Below are positions 6,786 to 13,889 of a stretch of DNA of 64,000 nt, piece after piece (positions within the stretch are counted from its first letter, which is position 1; the number at the start of each line of letters is the position of its first letter). The notes under the pieces were generated by a model that saw only the letters and a list, made by a program, of their open reading frames with translations, did no database searches and was not told the DNA's origin. The DNA lies in the NCBI GenBank assembly GCA_019634925.1, contig JAHCAL010000001.1, positions 682,001-746,000 of the forward strand, written 5' to 3'. A program made the position numbers and the translations under genes. This stretch comes from Pseudomonadales bacterium (lineage in GTDB: Bacteria; Pseudomonadota; Gammaproteobacteria; Pseudomonadales; Azotimanducaceae).

Positions 6786-8948
6786 TCAGCCGCCGAGGCG
6801 CGCCAGGAGCGGATCCAGAATGCCCCGGTACCAGGCCGCGATCAGGCCGGCGACGACCACCAGCAGGAACAGCCAGGTCTTCCAGGGGCGCTTCTTGTCC
6901 GCGAACGGATCGACCAGCGAGCGGCTCGATCCGGGCGGCAGCGCCGCGACGCCGGTCAGCGAGCCGCCGAACGGGATGTTGATGCGCGCGCGGGCGTTCA
7001 CTGCCCAGCCGTTGGCGTCGAGCAGCGGGCCGAGATTGCGGCGCCGCAGGTTCATGAACGCGAGCAGCATCGAGGGCCCCGAGATCGCGAGCATGACCGC
7101 TGCGATCACCAGCGGGACCTGCCACCAGGCAAGCGCGAACAGCCCGGAGATCGCGGCGGTCAGCGCGGTCCCGATGGCCCCGACCGCGAGTCCAATGGCC
7201 GCGAAGATCCCGGCGAACTTGGCGATGTCGAACGCCGGTGGCGCCGCCTTGCCGGCTTCCGCGGTTGCCGCGGCTTCGGTGACACCCGCCTGCGCCTTGC
7301 TGTCCACGTCCTTGTCGCGCGACGCGGCGAAATTGCGGATCTGGTTCTCGATGAACGTGCCGACGCGCCGGTACGGCGACCAGAACGCCTGGCGGATGCT
7401 GACTGGCTGCTCGACGATTCTGACCACCGTCGCCTTCCAGTCGCGGCCGGCCCGGTCGTAGAACACGCCGTGGCGCCCCGGGACCATCAGTTCGTCGACC
7501 TCGCCGCCGGTCAGCGCCGCCGCGATGGTGATGGGTGCGCTGCCGGCGCGCTCGCAGGTGCAGTACACGAGATAGCATCCGCTGAACGGTGCCATGTTCG
7601 CGTGGGCGCCCATGTCGCTCACGCGCAGCACGAGTTCGCAGCTGCGCTGGTCGAGGTAGAGCGTGCCGGCCTGGAAGATGGCCTTCTGCCGGCCGCCGTA
7701 GAAATCGCTGAGCGTAACGAAGTTGCGCAACAGGGTGACCAGGTCGCGGTGGTAGCGCACCAGCCGCTCGACGGCGTCGATCGTCGCGGCGGACGTCTCT
7801 GCGCGCTGGTCCTCGGCGATGAGCGCCTCGATGCGCGCGTGGGTGTCGTTGCCGGTGATCGCGGCAAGGTGTGCCGGGTCCAGTTCGCACACCGCGGAGT
7901 CGGGGCGTTCACTCATCCACTTTCGATAGGGAGCGAGTTTCGCGGTGAGCGCCTGCCAGTCGGCCTGGGTCAGGCTGTCGCGCACGCCGAGCAGGGGTTT
8001 GACCACCGTGTCGGCAAGGGCGGCGAGTTCGGCCGCCCACGCCGGGTTGACGCCGCTGCCGAGCGGAAGTGCCCGGCCGGCCTCGACCCGGGCCAGCGGC
8101 AGGGCGCGAACCTCTGCATCGTCGCCGGCGATCGTGTGCGCGCCGATGGCTTCGTACGCGCTCGCCGGCGGATTCAATGCCTCCGCGGAGCGGGGATCGA
8201 AAGCGGCAAGCTGGCAGCGCGCGAAGAAGTCGTCGATTCTCGCCGCCACCGCATCGAGGGCGGCCGAAGCTGCGGCGGTTGTGTCGCCGAGCGGTAACAG
8301 TTCGGCCGCGGTGTCCTCACCGCGCTTGCGCCAGGCGAGGTATGCGGCGGCCTGCTCGAAGAAGGCCTTGGCCGTCTCGGAGGTCGCACCCGGTTCGCCG
8401 CTTCGGTCCGGCACACCACCCTGGGTATCGACGATCTCGCCGATCACCCGAGCGAGCAGGGGGTCGCCGGTCAGCGCCGCGGGCACCACGCCATCGCCAT
8501 TGTTGTGGTCCGGCGAAAACAGGCGCGTCATGTCGGAAAAATCGTCGACCGAAAGGTTGGCGTCGGCCGGCTTCCCGAGGTAGCCGAGCACGTTCGTGGC
8601 CGCGGTCCTGAGCGTTGCGCCTTCCGGGTCGCTGGCGTCGATAGCATCGATCGACAGGTCGCCCCCGGCGAACAGCGTCTGTGGATCGCGGAGCATGCGG
8701 CAGGCCCAGCGCACCGCGGCCTGGATCTCGGGGACACGGATCTGGCCGTCGCCGTCGTTGTCCAGCAACTGGAGCGTACGGGCGTCGAACTCGAGACCGG
8801 TGGTCGGGCAGTTGAGCGCTGTCCACAGTTTGGGGTCGAGTTCGTCGAGGTGGCGCAGGTCGTCGGCGGACTCGAGGGCGACCTGGTCGAAGCCACCGCT
8901 GCGGAAGAAGCGCCAGCGATGCGCGCCCGTGGACTTGTCGTTATTCAT
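6786..8948 (-). CDS. Large EF-hand membrane protein of unknown function
   Basis: 720 residues from ATG at 8948; an upstream in-frame start exists, but MNNDKSTGAH is the more convincing one. One canonical EF-hand loop is visible, D63-N-D-G-D-G-Q-I-R-V-P-E74, and a weaker one lies near DHNNGDGVVPA. The middle is soluble and partly helical. Near residues 580-680 come two or three hydrophobic segments (IAKFAGIFAAIGLAVGAIG, WWQVPLVIAAVMLAISG), and a last one (WLFLLVVVAGLIAAWY) anchors the C-terminus. I do not recognise a catalytic motif. Similar long EF-hand proteins are annotated as hypothetical in xanthomonad-type genomes as far as I recall. A calcium-responsive membrane role is only a guess. 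Confidence 0.72.
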   Translation of the reverse strand: MNNDKSTGAHRWRFFRSGGFDQVALESADDLRHLDELDPKLWTALNCPTTGLEFDARTLQLLDNDGDGQIRVPEIQAAVRWACRMLRDPQTLFAGGDLSIDAIDASDPEGATLRTAATNVLGYLGKPADANLSVDDFSDMTRLFSPDHNNGDGVVPAALTGDPLLARVIGEIVDTQGGVPDRSGEPGATSETAKAFFEQAAAYLAWRKRGEDTAAELLPLGDTTAAASAALDAVAARIDDFFARCQLAAFDPRSAEALNPPASAYEAIGAHTIAGDDAEVRALPLARVEAGRALPLGSGVNPAWAAELAALADTVVKPLLGVRDSLTQADWQALTAKLAPYRKWMSERPDSAVCELDPAHLAAITGNDTHARIEALIAEDQRAETSAATIDAVERLVRYHRDLVTLLRNFVTLSDFYGGRQKAIFQAGTLYLDQRSCELVLRVSDMGAHANMAPFSGCYLVYCTCERAGSAPITIAAALTGGEVDELMVPGRHGVFYDRAGRDWKATVVRIVEQPVSIRQAFWSPYRRVGTFIENQIRNFAASRDKDVDSKAQAGVTEAAATAEAGKAAPPAFDIAKFAGIFAAIGLAVGAIGTALTAAISGLFALAWWQVPLVIAAVMLAISGPSMLLAFMNLRRRNLGPLLDANGWAVNARARINIPFGGSLTGVAALPPGSSRSLVDPFADKKRPWKTWLFLLVVVAGLIAAWYRGILDPLLARLGG

Positions 8949-9110
8949 TCTGCCGGATCCTCCCTGGCCGAGCCCGCCCGATCCGGCGCGGACCGGGGTG
9001 GCGACGGGAGGCATGATGCAGGGACCGGCCAGCCGGCCGCAATGGCCGCGGTCCGGGCGGCCGTTGGTCGTTGCCGGCCGTCGACGTACTGAGGGGCCCG
9101 GCGGTACGCG

Positions 9111-10424
9111 TCAGCCGGGGAGCGCAGACTCCGCGCCGTCCAGCATGTCCCGCGAGGACTGCAGGCGCTGCATGACGGTGGCAAGGCCGCGGTCGGAGAC
9201 GCCGAGCGCCTCGGGATCGGCGACCGGCAGCGTGCGGTCGGGGGGTTCGATCAGGCCCTCGGCGGCGAGCAGGTCGCGTGCCAGGCGCAGGAACTGGAGC
9301 TGCATGTCGCTCGTGCCCGCATAGTCGGGCACCAGCTGGAATCGGATCGGTTCGGTCACGGACAGCGGCAGGTCCCAGCTCTCGAGCAGGGCCGCGGCGA
9401 TCACCTCGCGCGGCAGCTGGAGGACGTGCTGATCGACGTGGGCGTGCGTGAGGTGCCGGTTGGCCTCCTGCAGGCGGCAGATCCGCTCGTAGTGCTGGGG
9501 AAAGACGTGCCCGATCACCAGGGTGCCGAAGTTGGCCAGCAGGCCGACCAGGTAGGCGTCACCCGGCGCCGGTGCGCCGGGCAGTCGACTGGCGCTCGCC
9601 AGGGCCTCCAGCGTGGAGGCGGTCAGCAGCGCCTCGAGCCAGAATGGCGGCGCGCCTGCTACCTGGGTCGCAGGCATGCGCAACGAGCCGGACAGCGAGA
9701 TGCCGAGCGCCATGTTGAGCGCGGTACGGATCCCGAGCACTCGATTGATCGCGTCGCCTACGCCGCGCGCGGGTGAGCGAGGCGAATAGAACGCCGAATT
9801 GGCCCAGCCGACGATGCGCGCCGCGAGGCTCGGGTCCGATTCGACCACGACCACCACATCGCGCAGCTCGCAGTCCGGATCGGCCTGCAGCTCCATGATC
9901 TGGCGGACGTTCATGGGCAATGGCGGGATCTGCAGGGTCTCGTCGAGGCGCTGGCGGATGCGGCGCTCGGTGAACCGGGAGATCGTATTCTCGATCAGCT
10001 CGCGATCGGCACTGCGATCGCTCGGTGTCGGTGCGGCGGCAATGGCGGCGCAGAACGCCCCGATGCGGACGTTGCCCGTACAGCCCGGGAGTTCCTCGCC
10101 GCGGATGGCCACGTAGTCGTCGGGCAGACCGGTGGCTAGCGCGAGGCGCGGCGCCGCGAGCAGCGTTTCGTCGATGAAGACTGGCAGGCCCGGTTGTCCC
10201 GGTATCGCACTGATCGGTTCGGCCGTGACCCAGCTGCGCGGCTGCAGGCGACGCTTGGCGAGCGCATGCAGCTGTTCGATGTCGACCAGCGCGTCACCGG
10301 GTGAGAGCACCTGCACTTCGCCGCCCGCGTCGCCCATGATCTGGGCGTGTACGCGCTCCTCGGTCGGTGGCGCGGGATAGGGGACCAGGATCGGTGCCGC
10401 GCCTTCCGCGGAACTCGTGCGCAT
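9111..10424 (-). CDS. HDOD-domain protein with a possible N-terminal aminoacyl-tRNA deacylase-like domain
   Basis: 437 residues from ATG at 10424. From about residue 160 on, the pattern IPPLPMNVRQIMELQADPDCELRDVVVVVESDPSLAARIVGWANSAFY...VGDAINRVLGIRTALNMALG is a clear HDOD domain. This is an HD-related, non-hydrolytic module found in motility and cyclic-di-GMP signalling proteins. The first about 140 residues (VHAQIMGDAGGEVQVLSPGDALVDIEQLHALAKRR...CTGNVRIGAFC) are consistent with a degenerate YbaK/ProX-type deacylase domain, a combination seen in Pseudomonas HDOD proteins; this part is less sure. Tandem with the iron alcohol dehydrogenase, but 122 bases apart. Confidence 0.82.
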   Translation of the reverse strand: MRTSSAEGAAPILVPYPAPPTEERVHAQIMGDAGGEVQVLSPGDALVDIEQLHALAKRRLQPRSWVTAEPISAIPGQPGLPVFIDETLLAAPRLALATGLPDDYVAIRGEELPGCTGNVRIGAFCAAIAAAPTPSDRSADRELIENTISRFTERRIRQRLDETLQIPPLPMNVRQIMELQADPDCELRDVVVVVESDPSLAARIVGWANSAFYSPRSPARGVGDAINRVLGIRTALNMALGISLSGSLRMPATQVAGAPPFWLEALLTASTLEALASASRLPGAPAPGDAYLVGLLANFGTLVIGHVFPQHYERICRLQEANRHLTHAHVDQHVLQLPREVIAAALLESWDLPLSVTEPIRFQLVPDYAGTSDMQLQFLRLARDLLAAEGLIEPPDRTLPVADPEALGVSDRGLATVMQRLQSSRDMLDGAESALPG

Positions 10425-10447
10425 CGTAACGTCGCTCCGTCGCTGTT

Positions 10448-10463
10448 ACTCGATGCGTCGAGT
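10448..10463. promoter_or_regulatory. Small perfect inverted repeat upstream of the HDOD gene
   Basis: ACTCGA-TGCG-TCGAGT, embedded in an outer GTTAC...GTAAC pair (10446-10472), lies about 25 bases before the HDOD start. It could be an operator, or a weak terminator for the upstream iron alcohol dehydrogenase gene; the sequence does not decide. Confidence 0.35.
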
Positions 10464-10546
10464 ATATGTAACGGGGCGGCGGCGGAAGCCCTGCGCCTGG
10501 TGGCGCGTGCCCGGATCTGTGACGTGGGTCGGCTTCGGAGTGCGAA

Positions 10547-11707
10547 TCAGTTCGCGAAATCGAGCGCGGCCCGGAACAGTGCGTGCGCGTCGGCTTCGGC
10601 GAGTGGCACGGGATTGCCGGCGGCGCTCGGATCCACTATCGCAAGCCGTCCCACCTGTGCTGCGTGCCGATCGTCCACGCCGAGCGCACGGAGCGAGGGC
10701 GGTACGTGCAGGGCAGCGCGCAGGTTCGCGAGGTGCGCCATGAATCCGTCGAACCCGCCGGCGAGACCCAGCCATCCAGTCAGCCGGACGATGCGCGACT
10801 CGATCGCGGGTCGATTGAAGTTCAGCACGTGCGGCATGACGATGGCGTTGGTCATGCCGTGGTGGGTGTCGTAGAGCGCGCCGATCGGATGCGCGAGCGC
10901 GTGCATCCCGCCGAGCCCCTTCTGGAACGCGGTGGCCCCCATCGCGGCGGCCGCCATCATGTGGCCGCGTGCTTCGAGGTCGGTACCGTCGGCCATGACC
11001 CGGGGAAGATTCTCGAACACGAGCCGGATGCCTTCGACGGCGATGCCGTCCGCGAGCGGGTGATAGCCGGGCGCGCAGTAGGCCTCGAGGCAGTGGGCCA
11101 GGGCATCCATGCCGGTACCCGCGGTCACGAACGGCGGCAGTCCGACGGTCAGCTCCGGATCGCAGATCACGATCCCGGGCAGCATGCGCGGATGGAAGAT
11201 GATCTTCTTGCTGTGCGAGTCGGCATGGGTCAGCACGGCGGCGCGACCGACTTCGGATCCGGTACCGGCAGTGGTGGGTACCGCGACGATCGGCGCGATG
11301 CCGGGTTCGTTCGCACGGCGCCAGTCATCGCCGATGTCTTCGAAGTCCCAGACCGGCCGCGACTGCCCGCTCATGAACGCGATGAGCTTGCCGAGGTCGA
11401 GGGCGCTGCCGCCGCCGAACGCGACCACGCCGTCGTGTGCACCCGCGCGCCAGGCCGCGAGACCGGCCGCCAGGTTGGCCTCGATGGGATTGGCGCGGAC
11501 CTCCCCGAAACAAGCCGTCGCGAGTCCGGCTGCGCCGAGCAGGTCCAGCGCGCGCCGGGTGATCGGCAGATCGCAGAGCACACGGTCGGTGACCAGCAGC
11601 GGCCGGTTCATCCCGAGCGCGCGGCAGGCGTCGGGGAGTTCGGCAATTCGGCCGCTGCCGAAGCGGATGCTGGTCGGGTAGTTCCAGTTCGCGTGCATGG
11701 TGTTCAT
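10547..11707 (-). CDS. Iron-containing (group III) alcohol dehydrogenase
   Basis: 386 residues from ATG at 11707; Met4 is an alternative start. The NAD(P)-binding GGGS lies at 98-101 and the second nucleotide segment TTAGTGSEV at 145-153. The metal ligands are Asp201, His205, His269 and His283 with the spacing of FucO-type enzymes (GMDALAHCLEAY; MHALAHPIGALYDTHHG). The family interconverts primary alcohols or semialdehydes and aldehydes. It lies 20 bases downstream of a glutamine-synthetase-like ligase in the same direction, so the two probably act together, for example on an amino alcohol or a gamma-glutamylated amine. The substrate is inference. Confidence 0.9.
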   Translation of the reverse strand: MNTMHANWNYPTSIRFGSGRIAELPDACRALGMNRPLLVTDRVLCDLPITRRALDLLGAAGLATACFGEVRANPIEANLAAGLAAWRAGAHDGVVAFGGGSALDLGKLIAFMSGQSRPVWDFEDIGDDWRRANEPGIAPIVAVPTTAGTGSEVGRAAVLTHADSHSKKIIFHPRMLPGIVICDPELTVGLPPFVTAGTGMDALAHCLEAYCAPGYHPLADGIAVEGIRLVFENLPRVMADGTDLEARGHMMAAAAMGATAFQKGLGGMHALAHPIGALYDTHHGMTNAIVMPHVLNFNRPAIESRIVRLTGWLGLAGGFDGFMAHLANLRAALHVPPSLRALGVDDRHAAQVGRLAIVDPSAAGNPVPLAEADAHALFRAALDFAN

Positions 11708-11727
11708 GCTGCAGTCATATGTTGCAA

Positions 11728-13098
11728 TCAGTAGCGTTCGAAGCCGCGATCGAGTTCCCAGTCGGTGATACGACGATCGTACTCGGCCTGCTCCCAGCGC
11801 GCGGCATGCACGTAGTGGTCGATGACGGCGTCACCGAACGCGGCGCGCAGCATGGCGGAGCCCGCGAGCCGTTCGGTTGCCTCGCGCAGGGTCATCGGAA
11901 TCTCTGGCAGGGCGGCCGCCGCGTAGGCGTCGCCCGCGAACGGCGGCGGCAGTTCCAGCGCTTCCTCGATGCCCGCGAGCCCGGCGGCGATCAGTGCCGC
12001 GAACGCGAGGTGCGGATTCAGGTCGGCGCCGCCGATCCGGCATTCGCTGCGGATGGCCCGTGAACCCGCGCCGCACAGACGGAATCCGGCGGTCCGATTG
12101 TCGTCGGACCACACCACCCGGGTCGGTGCGAAGGTGCCGGTCTGCTGGAAGCGCTTGTAGGAGTTGACGTAGGGCGCGAGGAACCAGGTGTACTCGGGCG
12201 CGTACTTCAGTTGTCCGGCCATGAACTGCCGCATGAGGGGGCTCATGCCATGGGTCGCGGCGGGGTCGTGGAACATGGGTTTGCGCCCGGCGCGATCCCA
12301 GAGCGATGCGTGGATGTGGCAGGAGGAGCCGGCCAGTTCGTAGCGCCACTTGGCCATGAAGGTGACGCTGCGCTGGTGCTGGACGGCGATCTCCTTGATG
12401 CCCTGTTTCAGAACGGCGTGGTTGTCGGCCATGGTCAGCGCATCCGCGTAGCGGACGTTCAGTTCGTGCTGGCCGGGGCCCCACTCACCCTTGGTATTTT
12501 CGACCGGAATGCCGGCGCCGTGCAGGCCGTTGCGCATCGCGCGCAGCACGGACTCCTCCTTGCTGGTGGCGAGCAGGTAGTAGTCCTCGATGAACGGGTT
12601 GGCGACCTCGAGGTCGACGTAGCGGCGCGCACGCGCCGACGCGTATGTCTCGCGGAACAGATAGAACTCGAGTTCCGATGCGAGGAACGCGCGCAGCCTG
12701 CGATCCGCGAGACGCTGGCACTGCGCCTTCAGGATCGCGCGCGGACTGTGCGCGAGGTCGTGGCCGTGGTGATCCTGTACGTCGGCAAGGACCAGCACGG
12801 TCCGCTCGCGCCAGGGCAGCCAGCGCAGGGTCGCGAGATCCGGCTTCAGCACGAAATCGCCGTAGCCGCGCGTCCAGTTGGCGACGGCGTAGCCGGGGAC
12901 CGGCTCCATGTCGATATCGTTCGCGAGCAGGTAGTCGCAGGCATGTGTCTCCGCCCAGGCGGATTCCACGAAGTGCTCGGCATGGAAGCTCTTGCCGAGC
13001 AGTCGGCCGAACATATCGACGAACGCAACGAGAACGGTGTCGACCAGCCCATCAGTGGTGGCGGATTTCAGCGCGTCGAGGGTGAGCAGGCCGTGCAT
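11728..13098 (-). CDS. Glutamine synthetase family protein (gamma-glutamyl-amine ligase-like)
   Basis: 456 residues from ATG at 13098. Landmarks are the beta-grasp start with LVAFVDMFGRLLGKSF, the metal-binding LASELEFYLF near 140, NTKGEWGPGQHELNVRYADAL, the ATP-loop GSSCHIHASLWD, and the glutamate-binding region SRAIRSECRIGGADLNPHLAFAALIAAGLAGIE. It lacks the adenylylation region of GlnA and resembles the PuuA/IpuC/GlnT branch that joins glutamate to amines. With the iron alcohol dehydrogenase downstream, a role in amine or amino-alcohol use is likely; the exact amine is unknown. Confidence 0.88.
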   Translation of the reverse strand: MHGLLTLDALKSATTDGLVDTVLVAFVDMFGRLLGKSFHAEHFVESAWAETHACDYLLANDIDMEPVPGYAVANWTRGYGDFVLKPDLATLRWLPWRERTVLVLADVQDHHGHDLAHSPRAILKAQCQRLADRRLRAFLASELEFYLFRETYASARARRYVDLEVANPFIEDYYLLATSKEESVLRAMRNGLHGAGIPVENTKGEWGPGQHELNVRYADALTMADNHAVLKQGIKEIAVQHQRSVTFMAKWRYELAGSSCHIHASLWDRAGRKPMFHDPAATHGMSPLMRQFMAGQLKYAPEYTWFLAPYVNSYKRFQQTGTFAPTRVVWSDDNRTAGFRLCGAGSRAIRSECRIGGADLNPHLAFAALIAAGLAGIEEALELPPPFAGDAYAAAALPEIPMTLREATERLAGSAMLRAAFGDAVIDHYVHAARWEQAEYDRRITDWELDRGFERY

Positions 13099-13214
13099 CG
13101 TGGTGTTCCGTTCCGTCCCGTAGTGGATCGGCGCGCGTCGCGGTGCAGTCCGGCGCCGGATGTCCGGAAGACTACCAGCGCGGGCGCGGGCCGGATACGG
13201 GAACGGAAAGGCAT

Positions 13215-13246
13215 GCGGCTGGCGGACCCGACGGCCCGCCAGCCGC
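13215..13246 (-). terminator. GC-rich hairpin just after the small outer-membrane protein gene
   Basis: A perfect 11-base-pair stem (GCGGCTGGCGG / CCGCCAGCCGC) with a ten-base loop begins seven bases beyond the stop codon at 13253. The position fits an intrinsic terminator for the minus-strand gene, but there is no clear T-run. Confidence 0.55.
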
Positions 13247-13252
13247 GCCTGG

Positions 13253-13816
13253 TCAGAAGGCGAAGCGGATCCCGCCCTGGTAGATCTTTGCGTCGTCCGA
13301 GAACGATGCGTCCAGGGTGACGCCGATCATCGGGGTCAGGGAGTACACGCCGCCGATGCTGGCTGCCGTATCCGAGCCGCCGGCGTCGGTGTGCGTGAGG
13401 AAGCCATTGAGTTCCAGCGCCTCGGTCACCATGCTGCGCACGCCGACCTCTGCGAACCAGCCGTTGTCGGAGTCGCTGCCGAACGGCCGCACTTCAACGT
13501 CCGCGCGCGCCCAGCCGGCCCGCGCGACGAAGTCGGTGTTGCCGGTCAGCGACTGGTTGTAGCCGAGTCCCAGCCGGGACAGGTCTACCTCGAAGCGTCC
13601 CTTGGTGACCTCGGTGTAGCTGCCCACGATGTGCAGTTCGTTGCTGATGCGGAACGATCCGTCGAGGCCCCAGCCATCGAGGGTCGGGCCGTCGTCGATG
13701 TCCGCGCTGACATAGGCCAGGTCGACGTAGGTGTAGCCGGGCGATGCGGCCGTGGCGGTGAACGGCACGAGCGCTGCGGCCCCTGCCAGGCCGCCGATGA
13801 GAAGTTGCTTGCGCAT
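13253..13816 (-). CDS. Small outer-membrane beta-barrel protein
   Basis: 187 residues from ATG at 13816, chosen because GGGGATCCTC precedes it and a clean signal peptide follows (MRKQLLIGGLAGAAALVPF, cut after ATA). The mature part is alternating amphipathic strands (YTYVDLAYVSADI, GSFRISNELHIVGSYTEV, FEVDLSRLGLGYNQSL, DFVARAGWARADVEV). It ends in Phe (IYQGGIRFAF), the usual outer-membrane assembly signal. Eight to ten strands would fit an OmpA/OmpX-like barrel. No ligand can be named. It lies 73 bases downstream of the P-type ATPase gene on the same strand. Confidence 0.82.
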   Translation of the reverse strand: MRKQLLIGGLAGAAALVPFTATAASPGYTYVDLAYVSADIDDGPTLDGWGLDGSFRISNELHIVGSYTEVTKGRFEVDLSRLGLGYNQSLTGNTDFVARAGWARADVEVRPFGSDSDNGWFAEVGVRSMVTEALELNGFLTHTDAGGSDTAASIGGVYSLTPMIGVTLDASFSDDAKIYQGGIRFAF

Positions 13817-13889
13817 GAGGATCCCCTTTTTGTTGGTGTGGCCCGTCTGACCGGGCCGCCACGGGGAAGTTCCACCGCCGCCCGACGCG

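Noticed and set aside
6730..7890. An 830-residue fusion upstream of the MATE transporter
   Set aside because: The extension is in the shadow frame of the EF-hand gene and carries no MATE-like or other domain; ATG 6729 begins the family homology.
10583..11734. A 383-codon plus-strand frame opposite the iron alcohol dehydrogenase
   Set aside because: Charged, low-complexity translation without any motif, and the dehydrogenase metal and NAD motifs are intact on the other strand.
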